64,000 nt of DNA, from positions 566,558-630,557 of the forward strand of contig NZ_FOFU01000001.1 of the NCBI RefSeq assembly GCF_900111035.1. Reading direction: 5' to 3'. The stretch is from Treponema bryantii. GTDB taxonomy: Bacteria > Spirochaetota > Spirochaetia > Treponematales > Treponemataceae. The notes beneath the pieces are model-generated. The model was not told where the DNA came from. It was given only the letters and a program-made list of their open reading frames with translations, and made no database searches. A program made the position numbers and the translations under genes. Each line of letters starts with the position of its first letter. The first letter of the stretch is position 1. Below, piece after piece: positions 7,534 through 16,933 of the stretch.

Positions 7534-9775
7534 TAAAAAATACCCCAACTGCGATGAGTAAAAGTGGAATTATTACAAATAGAATTATGTAGGTAATCAG
7601 ACGCAATGTGTTAAATTGAACTGCATCTGTCACCTTATAAAGGCTTGTATCTCTTGTAGTACGGCTTTGTAGTGCTGCCAGTTCTTCTTCCCCATTAAGT
7701 TTTAATAGAACGTTTGTAAGGAATTCAAAGTTTCTGTAGTCTCCTGAATCTCCACCGATATAGCCGTTCATAAGTGTACTTGCAAAGTACTGGTCTGGAA
7801 TAACTATAATGTGAGAGTTTTCTGAATGTTCTGCATTGAAAAGCCCTTCCAGATTACCCTGGATTTCTGCTCCCAGAATCTTTGTTCCACGGTCTGTACC
7901 AGCTCCTGAAAAGCCTGAGCCTCCGTTTTCTGCAAGCAGGAAAGGATTTGTTTCAAACAGCTTTTCAGGACTGGATTTATCTTCGTCATATCCAGTGGCT
8001 GCCGAAGAACTCAGTAAATATGGAGAAACAGTCTTGTTTTCAGAATCAAGTTCAAGTGGAGTTACCCAGAATAATGTAATTCCAAGTGGAGCATTTTTCT
8101 GCTGCATAAGGACTGGCCACAACGGATAATTTAAAAGCTGTGTAGAATTATTGTCGTCTGCATACATTGTAATTCGTGCACAGGAAATATCTGATGTTAT
8201 TTGTGCCGGAAAACGGATACCCCAGTTTTCAACCATTTCAATAAGATTTGTCCGTGGAGCGGCAGTAATGTACCAGCTGTTTTCAATATCTGCAACATAA
8301 GGACTAATTGCTAAAAGTGCACTGCCCTTACCGCTTAAAATATAATCTTCAATTGCAATTGCTTCTTCAATTTTTATTTCACTGTCTCCGAATACAAGAA
8401 GCGGCCCATTAGCTGATGCAAGATTTTCAGCAAATGCCGGGTCTTCAATATACAGCGGATTACAAATAAATCCCTGTGAAGAAAGCCATGGAATTACATA
8501 AGAGTAATCATCTGAAAGTGTCAGTCCGTTTCCTGCAATAATATTTACAGTACGGGCTGTTCCTGAAATAAGATGACGGAGGCGTCCATCCAAATCATAT
8601 TCAAGAGTATTTGCAGCCATTGTAAAAGGAATTGTTTCTGCATTGCCCTCGTATTCAATTACGATTGCAGAATAAACTGTAAGATACTCTGTTGAAGTTC
8701 CGCTTACAGTTCGAAGCTGCTGACTTGCAATTCCGTAAGTTTCGAGCATAGAACGGATGTTAGCATCCTTATCTGGATCTTTAATAATCAGATTTATTTT
8801 ATTACTTTGTGCTGCGTATTCTGTAAGGAAATCAGCTACATCACGAATCTGAGGATAAACTCTAGCGATTGCTGACGAACGGTAGTAAGTTATCTTAACC
8901 GGGCTTTCAACGCGGCTTATAAGGGCCTTTGAATATTTTGAAATTGAATAGGTTCTGTTCTGAGAAAAATCAATTCTTGTATACCAGCGGTTTGCGTTGA
9001 GCATTGTAAGCAGACAGATAACTGGAAGCAGTATATGTTTGATTTTTAGAGATGTATTGAATCGTCTGCCCTTTTTAATCTGAACAACTGAATCACTTAA
9101 AAAGATGAAAAGCGCTGCACTGCCTGCAAGCCATAAAATGTCTCTTGTATCGAAAATACCTTTTCCGGCAGCATCAAAATGCCAGGCAAAACTCAGCAGT
9201 CTGAAAAAGGAAACGAGAAATGAAGGCAGCTGTACATACAGTGCAAAAAGATGTGCTGTATTAAAAATCACAAGAATTAAAGCACTGATAATAAGGCTTG
9301 AGATTTTATTTGCAACTGTAGTCTGTATAAAACTGCATAATGCAATTACTGCGGCTCCAAAAAATATCAGACATATGAAACTGGTAAAAACTTGTCCGCC
9401 ATCTGTTTTTCCATAAAGATTTACAAGAAGGACTGCAGGAATCAGAAGCAGAAGCTGAATACAAAAAAGAATAAGACGAGTCAAAAAAACTGCTGTCTGT
9501 TTGCTGAGCTCTGTGAGCGGAATAAAATCATCATAAACTGAAAAACTAAGTTTATAGCAGAGTGCAGGAATGGCAATGATACAAAGGTATGGAACGGCAG
9601 AAAAGAAAAGAACTAAATCTGTAGTGCCGCTGCCTGTAAAAAACTGTCCGCGGATAAAATAATTTATTGCTGTAATTACCGGAAACAGAATTGAGATAAT
9701 CACAAAAGCCGGTGACTTTAAGCTGTTTATTAAATTATGAAGGAGAAAACTTTTGAATGTAGATTGCTTCATCAC
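7514..9775 (-). CDS. ABC-2 permease fused to GldG-like domain
   Basis: The 753-residue protein joins an ABC-2-type permease (residues 1-235, six hydrophobic segments, GldF-like) through a further membrane span (about 248-262) to a GldG-like extracytoplasmic domain (about 265-690, ABC_transp_aux/DUF4350-like) and a last transmembrane helix (about 725-745). In Bacteroidota GldA/F/G act in gliding; in other phyla, spirochaetes included, the same arrangement occurs in non-gliding cells and its substrate is unknown. The start overlaps the ATPase stop by four bases (ATGA). With the ATPase and the DUF4340 protein it forms a complete export module. Confidence 0.85.
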   Translation of the reverse strand: MMKQSTFKSFLLHNLINSLKSPAFVIISILFPVITAINYFIRGQFFTGSGTTDLVLFFSAVPYLCIIAIPALCYKLSFSVYDDFIPLTELSKQTAVFLTRLILFCIQLLLLIPAVLLVNLYGKTDGGQVFTSFICLIFFGAAVIALCSFIQTTVANKISSLIISALILVIFNTAHLFALYVQLPSFLVSFFRLLSFAWHFDAAGKGIFDTRDILWLAGSAALFIFLSDSVVQIKKGRRFNTSLKIKHILLPVICLLTMLNANRWYTRIDFSQNRTYSISKYSKALISRVESPVKITYYRSSAIARVYPQIRDVADFLTEYAAQSNKINLIIKDPDKDANIRSMLETYGIASQQLRTVSGTSTEYLTVYSAIVIEYEGNAETIPFTMAANTLEYDLDGRLRHLISGTARTVNIIAGNGLTLSDDYSYVIPWLSSQGFICNPLYIEDPAFAENLASANGPLLVFGDSEIKIEEAIAIEDYILSGKGSALLAISPYVADIENSWYITAAPRTNLIEMVENWGIRFPAQITSDISCARITMYADDNNSTQLLNYPLWPVLMQQKNAPLGITLFWVTPLELDSENKTVSPYLLSSSAATGYDEDKSSPEKLFETNPFLLAENGGSGFSGAGTDRGTKILGAEIQGNLEGLFNAEHSENSHIIVIPDQYFASTLMNGYIGGDSGDYRNFEFLTNVLLKLNGEEELAALQSRTTRDTSLYKVTDAVQFNTLRLITYIILFVIIPLLLIAVGVFFNVKRQK

Positions 9776-10515
9776 AATGCTTCTCCTTGTGTCAGTTTTA
9801 TAAACGCTTCTTCAAGAGTTTTTGTTCCGGCTGATTTAGAGATTTCTTCTTCTGTTCCTTGTGCTGTTATATGGCCGCTGCTCAATATATAAATATCAGA
9901 ACAAAGAGAACGTACTTCCTGCAGAATATGTGTAGACATAAGTACTGCCTTAGTCTTTGCAAGTCGTTGAATCAGCTCGCGCATCTGAATTATCTGTGCC
10001 GGATCAAGACCGCTTACAGGTTCATCGAGAATCAAGTTCGGCGGGTTGTGTATGATTGCCTGAGCAAAACTTACTCTCTGCTGCTGACCTTTTGAAAGTG
10101 TTCGAATCTTTTTGTTTAGAAACTTTTCAAGAGTGCATTCTTTGATTACCAAACTACAGGCTTCTTCAATTTTCTCTTCAGGAATACCATGGGCTTCTGC
10201 TGCATAACGAAGGAATTCACTCACCAGCATATCTTTTGGGAGTAATGGAATCTCAGGCACATAGCCGATGTATTTCATGCATAATTCAGGATTTTCATCT
10301 GTGGTAAAACGGGTTTGGTCTGGGGCTGTAATTGTAATATTTCCTTCTGTAGGAAAATGAAAGCCGCAAACAGCCTTAATAAGTGTTGTCTTTCCAGAAC
10401 CATTTGGGCCTAAGAGACCTGTAATTTCCCCGTCTTTAATCTTAAGGGAAACATCTTTAACTGCGAAACCGTTTTTTACTTTATAGCTTTTTGAAAAGCT
10501 GTTCAGTTCAATCAT
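9772..10515 (-). CDS. ABC transporter ATP-binding protein (GldA-like)
   Basis: The 247-residue cytoplasmic nucleotide-binding subunit of the exporter has Walker A GPNGSGKTT (about 36-44), signature LSKGQQQRV, Walker B LILDEPVSGLD and switch STHILQEV. The layout is the CcmA/GldA type used with ABC-2 permeases, and it pairs with the permease that starts inside its stop codon. Upstream, a dispersed palindrome (10525-10552) separates it from the tRNase Z gene. Confidence 0.9.
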   Translation of the reverse strand: MIELNSFSKSYKVKNGFAVKDVSLKIKDGEITGLLGPNGSGKTTLIKAVCGFHFPTEGNITITAPDQTRFTTDENPELCMKYIGYVPEIPLLPKDMLVSEFLRYAAEAHGIPEEKIEEACSLVIKECTLEKFLNKKIRTLSKGQQQRVSFAQAIIHNPPNLILDEPVSGLDPAQIIQMRELIQRLAKTKAVLMSTHILQEVRSLCSDIYILSSGHITAQGTEEEISKSAGTKTLEEAFIKLTQGEAL

Positions 10516-10524
10516 AAATCTAAT

Positions 10525-10552
10525 GTCATCCCGAACTTGATTCGGAATCTAG
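10525..10552. repeat. dispersed palindrome, TCATCCCGAA...TTCGG type
   Basis: A 28-bp imperfect palindrome (CCGAA-CTTGA-TTCGG core, starting GTCATCC and ending AATCTAG) lies between two minus-strand genes and runs into the rnz stop codon. It is the same general type as the elements at 21147-21174 and 49141-49164, with the shared GTCAT start. Confidence 0.7.
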
Positions 10553-11475
10553 TCAATAAATGGAATATCTATATGCATTCGGTCGCGTGAGAGTTCAGCT
10601 TTTGGCCATACTGCCTGAGCTTCGTCCAGCAGCTTCTGAAGTTCCTTGTCTGTGTAGCGTGGACTATAGTGAATCATACACATGCGGCGGACATCAGCTT
10701 CTTTTGCAATTGTAGCAGCCTGAACTGCTGTCATATGTTTTTTCTCTTTAGCCTGATCTTCAAGTTCTGCTTCAAACATTCCTTCGCAGATAAGAAGGTC
10801 AGAACCGCGAACTTCATCAATAATAGAAGGCTTGAAAAGTGTATCAGTTACAAAAGAGAACTTACGTCCACTGCGTTTTTTACCCATAACCTCTTCCGGT
10901 TTGACAGTTTTTCCGTCTGGTGTAGTAACTTCAAAACCCTTCTGTAAATCAGACCAGAGAGGTCCGCAAGGAACTCCAAGTTCGCGAGCCTTATCCGGGA
11001 AGAACTCTCCAGGACGGTCTGCTTCTTCGAGTGTATAACCTACGCAGGTTTTTGTGTGTTCCAGAGGAAAGGCGCGGATATAAAAATCTTTACCAGAGTG
11101 AACAATACATGGCGCGGTGATTTCCTTTACAACTATCGGATAGTTGATATACATATCCAGAACCTTTCGGCTTGTTTCAATGTATTCCTTGATTTTTGGA
11201 GGTCCGTAAATGTAAAGAGGTTCAGTTCTATCAACCTGAGAAGAAAGCATAAGAATACCAGGAAGTCCTGTTACATGATCAGCATGTGTATGAGAAACAA
11301 AGATGGCGTCGATTTTTTTCCATTTGAGATTCAGTCGTTTAAGGCTTACCTGTGTTCCCTCTCCACCATCAAAAAGAAAAAGGTTTCCCTCGCGGCGCAG
11401 CAGCACCGAAGTCAAATGTCTATATGGTAAAGGCTGCATTCCCCCGCAGCCCAGAATAAAAGCTTCCATGTTCAT
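10549..11475 (-). CDS. rnz: Ribonuclease Z (tRNase Z)
   Basis: This 308-residue short-form tRNase Z makes the 3' endonucleolytic cut in tRNA precursors, using a metallo-beta-lactamase fold with two zinc ions. The metal motif SHTHADH is at 61-67; later ligands include the histidine in AFPLEHT, the aspartate in FVTDT and the histidine in MIHYS. The N-terminus (LGCGGMQPLPYRH) matches the family. The ATG at 11475 sits 5-8 bases after a minus-strand TATTATACA box without a Shine-Dalgarno, so it may be leaderless; a second ATG lies two codons in. Confidence 0.92.
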   Translation of the reverse strand: MNMEAFILGCGGMQPLPYRHLTSVLLRREGNLFLFDGGEGTQVSLKRLNLKWKKIDAIFVSHTHADHVTGLPGILMLSSQVDRTEPLYIYGPPKIKEYIETSRKVLDMYINYPIVVKEITAPCIVHSGKDFYIRAFPLEHTKTCVGYTLEEADRPGEFFPDKARELGVPCGPLWSDLQKGFEVTTPDGKTVKPEEVMGKKRSGRKFSFVTDTLFKPSIIDEVRGSDLLICEGMFEAELEDQAKEKKHMTAVQAATIAKEADVRRMCMIHYSPRYTDKELQKLLDEAQAVWPKAELSRDRMHIDIPFID

Positions 11476-11530
11476 AATTGTGTATAATATCAGAAATTAA
11501 GGAAAAATAAAACAGTTTAGAAAAATTATC

Positions 11531-11761
11531 CTATACTTCCGAATTATACATCCTCAGTACTTCCCTAACCTCATCAAGCGATTCAAGAAAGACCTCTACG
11601 CATTTCGGATCAAACTAGGTGCCGTTGCCTTGCTGGATGATTTCGATGGATTTTTCGAGGGAGAATGCGGGTTTGTAAACACGTGGAGATGACAGTGCAT
11701 CAAAAACATCTGCAACTGCCATGATACGGGCCATAATCTGTTTGCCTGCAGTTGAGTGATC
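11531..11761 (-). pseudogene. decayed C-terminal fragment of an HD-GYP phosphodiesterase
   Basis: One minus-strand frame translates to a clear HD-GYP tail: AGKQIMARIMAVADVFDALS, then VYKPAFSLEKSIEIIQ, an in-frame TAG at 11615-11617, then FDPKCVEVFLESLDEVREVL and a stop. The segment matches the part of RpfG-like c-di-GMP phosphodiesterases after the HD-GYP motif. The HD and GYP residues are missing, and a stop codon precedes the frame upstream. It cannot make an active enzyme. The 319-bp gap between rnz and the MATE gene holds nothing else that I can see. Confidence 0.8.
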
Positions 11762-11794
11762 TTAATTTTATATTGAGTTCTTAACTTCTGCAAC

Positions 11795-13141
11795 TTATAT
11801 CTTAAGTTTCTTCATATACTTGTTATACCAGATTACATTTGCAATAAATGTCAGAATCCAGCTTATTGGATATGAAATAAAGATTGTCTGAGGTGTATGG
11901 AACTGTGGAATCAGGAAGACGGTGCATAACCAGATGATTCGGAAGATGCAGGCCCCGAGGAGCGAGGAAATTACCGGCAAAAGTGAGTGGCCGATACCGC
12001 GGATAGAGTTTGCCATTCCATCCATCATTCCGCAGAGGAAATATGTTGTAAAGATAATCCAGAGTCGTGACATTCCTGCTGAAATGACATCGGGACTTTT
12101 AGAGAAGATTCCAAGCATTTGTTTTCCAAACAAAAGGAATAATGCTCCAAGAACTCCTCCAATCACAATTATTGAGCCCTGGGAAATCCAGACAACCTTA
12201 CGGATTCTATCTGTCTTTCCTGCTCCCATGTTCTGTGAACAGAATGTTAAAGCTCCCTGAGAAAATCCATTCATTGAAGTATAAATAAAACTTTCCAGGT
12301 TCACAGCAGCGGAGTTTCCTGCAATCATAGTTGCACCAAATGTATTTACGGATGACTGAATGATTACATTTGAGAAAGAGAACATGATTCCCTGAAAGCC
12401 GGCCGGCAACCCTATTTTAACGATGCGTGTAAATATCATCCGGTTGATTCGGAGCTTTCTGAGATTCAAATGAAAATCATCTGGTTCTTTTATCAAAAGA
12501 ACAATTACAAGAATTGCGGCAATTATCTGTGATATAACTGTTGCAAGTCCAACACCTGCGACATCCATTTTAAGAGGAATTACAAAAATCAGATTGAGGA
12601 CAAAGTTCAGAATACCTGCTCCAAGCAGAATATAAAGTGGACGCTGGGTATCTCCTTTGGCGCGGAGAATCGCACTGCCAAAGTTATAAACCATTGTGGC
12701 TGTAATTCCGCCAAAGTAGATTCTCAGATAAAGCGCCGCAAGATTCAAAACTTCTTCTGGAGCCTGCATAAAGGTAAGTATCGGTTTTGCTCCAAGTACC
12801 CCGACAACGGTGAGAATCAGTCCACTATAAATTGAAACTAAAACGGCTGTGTGGATTGTATCTCGAAGTTCATCCTGTTTTTTTGCGCCAAAATAATGAG
12901 CTACTACAACATTTGTTCCAACTGAAAGGCCCATAAAAAGATTTATGAGAAGATTTATGAGGGAACCTGTAGATCCTACTGCAGCAAGTGAATTATCCCC
13001 TGCGAAACGTCCTACTACAACTACATCAGCAGCGTTAAAAAGCAGCTGTAAGACGCTTGAGGCAATAAGTGGTATTGAAAATTTGAGGAGCTTTCCGAAA
13101 ATCGGGCCCTCTGTCATATCTATCTGATTTGAACGGCTCAT
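11795..13141 (-). CDS. MATE-family efflux transporter
   Basis: A 448-residue polytopic membrane protein with twelve predicted helices in two homologous halves. Family marks are the N-terminal MTEGPIFGKLLKFSIPLI, the loop VVVGRFAGDNSLAAVG and, in the second half, GLPAGFQGIMFSFSNVIIQS. MATE proteins expel cationic drugs or metabolites against a Na+ or H+ gradient; the substrate cannot be predicted. Its ATG overlaps the stop of the upstream small gene by one base. Confidence 0.92.
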   Translation of the reverse strand: MSRSNQIDMTEGPIFGKLLKFSIPLIASSVLQLLFNAADVVVVGRFAGDNSLAAVGSTGSLINLLINLFMGLSVGTNVVVAHYFGAKKQDELRDTIHTAVLVSIYSGLILTVVGVLGAKPILTFMQAPEEVLNLAALYLRIYFGGITATMVYNFGSAILRAKGDTQRPLYILLGAGILNFVLNLIFVIPLKMDVAGVGLATVISQIIAAILVIVLLIKEPDDFHLNLRKLRINRMIFTRIVKIGLPAGFQGIMFSFSNVIIQSSVNTFGATMIAGNSAAVNLESFIYTSMNGFSQGALTFCSQNMGAGKTDRIRKVVWISQGSIIVIGGVLGALFLLFGKQMLGIFSKSPDVISAGMSRLWIIFTTYFLCGMMDGMANSIRGIGHSLLPVISSLLGACIFRIIWLCTVFLIPQFHTPQTIFISYPISWILTFIANVIWYNKYMKKLKI

Positions 13142-13401
13142 TAGAATATATCCAGCATATCTTTAAAAAAATGATTTTCGATTTTTGCCCTGTTGAGAAA
13201 CTCACCTACAGAATCAAAACGTTCGCCTTCAAAAAGCGGTCCAAAAACAATGATTGTACTTCCATCTGCCGCTTTATCGAATGTCATGTTGTAAATCTTA
13301 CCTTTATAGATAAATTCATGAGGCGTTTTGGTTTCAACAAGAAATAAAAAATCATCCTTTGTCATTGCGGATATTCTATTGAATTGCAGCCCTTGTCGCA
13401 A
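13141..13401 (-). CDS. hypothetical small protein, 74-86 aa
   Basis: I do not recognise this protein. It is a soluble alpha/beta sequence (DDFLFLVETKTPHEFIYKGK... FGPLFEGERFDSVGEFLNRA) without signal peptide or membrane span. Two starts are possible: a TTG at 13401 with AAGGGA six bases upstream, or an ATG at 13365 that lacks a Shine-Dalgarno but begins where the sequence looks conserved. It is directly coupled to the MATE gene by a one-base overlap. Confidence 0.6.
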   Translation of the reverse strand: MRQGLQFNRISAMTKDDFLFLVETKTPHEFIYKGKIYNMTFDKAADGSTIIVFGPLFEGERFDSVGEFLNRAKIENHFFKDMLDIF

Positions 13402-13463
13402 GGAAAATCCCTTAATTTATTTTATAAATAATTTTTTATAATGCAGTGACTTCTTCGATATGT

Positions 13464-13469
13464 TATAAT
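13464..13469 (+). promoter_or_regulatory. -10 box of moxR operon, leaderless arrangement
   Basis: TATAAT ends seven bases before the moxR ATG (13477), and no Shine-Dalgarno intervenes. Transcription would start at or within a base of the start codon. No convincing -35 element is seen. Confidence 0.6.
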
Positions 13470-13476
13470 CAAAAAT

Positions 13477-14430
13477 ATGTCAAAAATCAAAGAAGTTTCA
13501 GATAAAATTAAAGAAGAAGTATGTCAGGTTTTCAAAGGAAATACTGATGTTGTAGATATGGTACTCGCCTGCCTTTTTGCAGGTGGTCATGTACTTCTTG
13601 AAGATGTTCCGGGTACTGGAAAAACTGTTCTCGCCAAATCGGTTGCAAAAGCTTCCGGTCTTGAATTTTCGCGTATTCAGTGTACTCCAGACCTTATGCC
13701 GTCAGATGTAACAGGAAGTTCTGTCTGGCTTCCGGATTCAAAGAGTTTTGAATTCCGTGCCGGCCCTGTAATGGCATCTATCGTTCTTGTTGATGAATTA
13801 AACCGCGCAACTCCACGTACACAGTCTGCACTTCTTGAATGTATGGCTGAAAATCAGGTAAGTGTTGATGGAATCCGCCATGAACTTGAAAAGCCATTCT
13901 TTGTTCTGGCTACCGAAAATCCTGTTGAATCAGAAGGTACTTTCCCGCTTCCTGAAGCTCAGAAAGACCGTTTTATGATGACTCTTTCTATGGGCTATCC
14001 AAGCGAAGCTGAAGAAGCTGAGATTATTACTGCTCAAAGAAGTCTTATTCATCCTGTAGAAAATGTTAAGGCTGTAGTTGCTAAAAATGATATTCTTGAA
14101 GCAATGAAGGAAGCTGTAGAAATTCATGTTGATGATGCAGTTCTTTCATATCTTATTTCTCTAACAAAAGCTTCCAGAAATGATTTACGAATTGCTGCCG
14201 GAGTTTCTCCACGCGGTTCTATTGCTTTATATAAGGCTTGCCAGGCATATGCAGCTGTTAATGGACGTACGTTTGTAACTCCGGAAGACGTAAAACTTCT
14301 GGCACTTCCTGTTTTCAGAAAACGAATTATTTTAACCAGTGATTCACTTTTAAAAGGTTATACTGCTGATAAAATCATAAATGAACTGATTGAAACTGTT
14401 CCTGTTCCAGCCTTTAGAGCACATGTCTAA
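13477..14430 (+). CDS. MoxR-family AAA+ ATPase
   Basis: The 317-residue AAA+ protein has Walker A DVPGTGKT (about 44-51), Walker B VLVDELNRATPRTQSALLE, sensor residues in FVLATENPVESEGTFPLPEAQ and the C-terminal lid domain. MoxR ATPases act as chaperones that mature metal or cofactor enzymes or work on the cell envelope with partner DUF58 proteins. The DUF58 gene starts three bases after this stop, so they surely act together. Confidence 0.92.
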   Translation: MSKIKEVSDKIKEEVCQVFKGNTDVVDMVLACLFAGGHVLLEDVPGTGKTVLAKSVAKASGLEFSRIQCTPDLMPSDVTGSSVWLPDSKSFEFRAGPVMASIVLVDELNRATPRTQSALLECMAENQVSVDGIRHELEKPFFVLATENPVESEGTFPLPEAQKDRFMMTLSMGYPSEAEEAEIITAQRSLIHPVENVKAVVAKNDILEAMKEAVEIHVDDAVLSYLISLTKASRNDLRIAAGVSPRGSIALYKACQAYAAVNGRTFVTPEDVKLLALPVFRKRIILTSDSLLKGYTADKIINELIETVPVPAFRAHV

Positions 14431-14433
14431 AAT

Positions 14434-15522
14434 ATGATCAAAGTATCTCCTCTGATATATGTTGCATCAGCTATCAGTTTACTCTTTTTCTTAGTAAGTC
14501 CATACAGACTGCTTCAGTTTGTATGTCTTTCTGTTCTGTTTGTATTTCTGATTTCTTTTCTGTATGCACTTGTTTTAAGCCGTACAATAAAAATCGAAAG
14601 AAATACAAATGAGCTGAAACTGGCTTGTAAAGAAAAATCAGAAATAACATTAACTATAAAAAACTATTCAATGCTGACAGCTCATGTCCTGTATTTTTTT
14701 GATGAGATACCCTACTTTTATATTTTTAATGAAGGCAATAAAGGCGTAATTTCTTTACGTCCTCATGAACTCAAAAAGATTGTTTATACAATTACTTCTC
14801 AGGATAGAGGTCTTTTTCATGGAGGGCCTGTAAGAATCAGAACAAGTGATCCTCTTGGTCTCTTTCTGATAAATGTTGAAGTTCCGGCTCCTATTGAAAT
14901 TACCGTCCGTCCTGCAAGAATCAAACTGATTACAAATACAATTCCGGGCTTCCCTCAGGGAAATCTTAAAATAAATAATCCCTGCTATGAAGATATTACA
15001 ATGCGTCGTTCAATCCGTGAGTATCAGAATGGTGATGAACAGAAGCGAATTAACTGGCGTACAAGCGCTAAGTTTGATTCTCTTTATACAAATCAATATG
15101 AAGATTCTTTTGATGCGCCGTTCTTTGTGTTTTTGAATCTTGCAGAAGATGATTATGATTTGCATAACCGTCATTATCATTCTGAAAAGGCAATTGAAAT
15201 AGCTGCCTGCATTATTGAAAAGTCCCGTGTATTAAGACAGCGTTGTGGTTTTGCAGCTTATGGAACTGGATTTCCGTATTTACCGCCACGTCAGAATCAG
15301 GCAGATTGTATTCTGGATTTACTTTCTGTTATTAAAATGGAACCTGGTAAAGTTGAATATGATCCTGTAAAGAAATTTACGCATCAGTTACCCGCTGGAA
15401 CTCTTGTGTTTGTGATTGGTCCAAGAGAAGTTGAATCGTACTTCTTAAAAGTTGAAGCAAATAAAGAAAATATAAATACTGTAAATACTGGTATTATGAG
15501 GAAATATGGAAAGTCGGTTTAG
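14434..15522 (+). CDS. DUF58-domain protein
   Basis: A 362-residue protein with two N-terminal transmembrane helices (about 5-22 and 27-47), a beta-rich region, and the DUF58 core at about 190-225 (RRSIREYQNGDEQKRINWRT...F..LYTNQYE). DUF58 proteins are the usual partners of MoxR ATPases. It overlaps the next gene by 17 bases. Its specific role is unknown; I infer envelope-associated complex assembly. Confidence 0.88.
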   Translation: MIKVSPLIYVASAISLLFFLVSPYRLLQFVCLSVLFVFLISFLYALVLSRTIKIERNTNELKLACKEKSEITLTIKNYSMLTAHVLYFFDEIPYFYIFNEGNKGVISLRPHELKKIVYTITSQDRGLFHGGPVRIRTSDPLGLFLINVEVPAPIEITVRPARIKLITNTIPGFPQGNLKINNPCYEDITMRRSIREYQNGDEQKRINWRTSAKFDSLYTNQYEDSFDAPFFVFLNLAEDDYDLHNRHYHSEKAIEIAACIIEKSRVLRQRCGFAAYGTGFPYLPPRQNQADCILDLLSVIKMEPGKVEYDPVKKFTHQLPAGTLVFVIGPREVESYFLKVEANKENINTVNTGIMRKYGKSV

Positions 15523-16933
15523 CAGAATTTTTGAAAGATTTTTAGTTTTCTCAACCATAGTCTCTCTGATGCTTACGGCAACCAGTGTTTTCTCTCCTGT
15601 ATTAAATAATTATGAGGTTGAACGGGTTTTAATTGACTGGTTTACTTACATTTTGATTATTGGTTCTGGAATTGTATTTACGCTGGTACTTCAGATTTTT
15701 GCGCTGGAAAAGATAAAGCCGGCAATGCATCTTGTATTTATTGTATTTTATATTTTTGGAATTCTATTTCTTTGTTATATAACGGGCAAAACAAATGCGC
15801 CTTATGTGCTTATTGTAATTCTTACTGTTCAATATTTTCTGCAGGTAGGCATTAACGAACTGTTTATTTTTCATGATGCGTTTATGTATGATTGTGAAGA
15901 TTATGCTGGAAAAGAACTTGAACAGTATTTATTCCACAACAATCTTTCTGCTATCGACCTGACTGAAAAAATAAAAGGACAACAGGTTATGATGTTTGCA
16001 ATTTCAATTTCCATGTTTGTTGTTCTTGTTTTTGGAAAACTTTCTGAAGGATACTTTTCATTTATTACCCTCCTTCTTGTAATATTCTTTTATCTTAATG
16101 TTTTACTGTGCTGCTTTATGCTTGGCATGTTTAAGAATGATATTTTTTATGCCTTTCTTGGATTTAAGGATTATGTAAGAAACGGAAGAAAACTTTTTGG
16201 TTCAGTTTTACTTATTGCTGCTATTTCCTGTACTGCAGGTGCTTTACTTTCTTCTGATAATGCTCTTATAAAGATTGGTTATGTTCAGGAATATAAAGAA
16301 ACTCATGAAAAGGAACGCTATATTCCTGAATTACCTGACTTCATTGATTTTCAAATTGAGCCTCAGTCTGAGGAAAGAATGGAACGTAATTCGCGGCCAA
16401 GCTTGATTCTGGAGTTTATTGCAGAGCTTATAAAATGGCTTGCAATTACAGGGCTTTCAATTCTCGGGCTTATATTCTTCATAAAACCATTTTTCACAAA
16501 GCATTTCCGTGTATTCTGGACAGAAGGTCATCTGTTAAAATTTCTTCGTGAGTTATGGCAGGAAATCAGGGAATTTTTCAGATATGTATTTTCAAAAAGT
16601 ACAGGTTCAGATGAACAATATTCCACGGTTCAAGGAAAGAAATTCCGTGAATCAATGATGGAGTTTCTGAAAAAATCAAAACGCAGTAAGGAAAAGATTG
16701 ATGAGATTGACCGTCTCACAAAACACTTCATGCGTTTAATCGATTGGGGACAGTCGCACGGCATTAAATTTACACAGACTCTCGCCCCTGCTGAATATAC
16801 CGCATTGTTTAAAAATAAAACGGCAGATCTCGTCGGGCAGTTGTTTGAAAAGGCACTTTACGATAAGAATGTACTTACTGCAGAAGAAGAGAAAGTTTTT
16901 ATTGCATCAATTAAGGAAATAATATGCGAATAG
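15506..16933 (+). CDS. membrane protein with DUF4129-like C-terminus
   Basis: This 475-residue protein has about seven hydrophobic segments in the first 240 residues, an extracytoplasmic loop (about 255-300), another transmembrane span (about 305-325) and a cytoplasmic C-terminus. The tail (EIDRLTKHFMRLIDWGQSHG, then TLAPAEYTALF) resembles the DUF4129 module found in transglutaminase-type membrane proteins linked to MoxR/DUF58 genes. No transglutaminase Cys-His-Asp triad is visible. It overlaps both neighbours, so the three-gene set plus the ATP-grasp gene is one operon. Confidence 0.72.
   Translation: MESRFSRIFERFLVFSTIVSLMLTATSVFSPVLNNYEVERVLIDWFTYILIIGSGIVFTLVLQIFALEKIKPAMHLVFIVFYIFGILFLCYITGKTNAPYVLIVILTVQYFLQVGINELFIFHDAFMYDCEDYAGKELEQYLFHNNLSAIDLTEKIKGQQVMMFAISISMFVVLVFGKLSEGYFSFITLLLVIFFYLNVLLCCFMLGMFKNDIFYAFLGFKDYVRNGRKLFGSVLLIAAISCTAGALLSSDNALIKIGYVQEYKETHEKERYIPELPDFIDFQIEPQSEERMERNSRPSLILEFIAELIKWLAITGLSILGLIFFIKPFFTKHFRVFWTEGHLLKFLRELWQEIREFFRYVFSKSTGSDEQYSTVQGKKFRESMMEFLKKSKRSKEKIDEIDRLTKHFMRLIDWGQSHGIKFTQTLAPAEYTALFKNKTADLVGQLFEKALYDKNVLTAEEEKVFIASIKEIICE

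Noticed and set aside
11596-11793. 65-codon minus-strand open frame in the rnz-MATE gap
   Set aside because: It is in the wrong frame; the adjacent frame gives clear HD-GYP similarity, so this is a shadow of a pseudogene.
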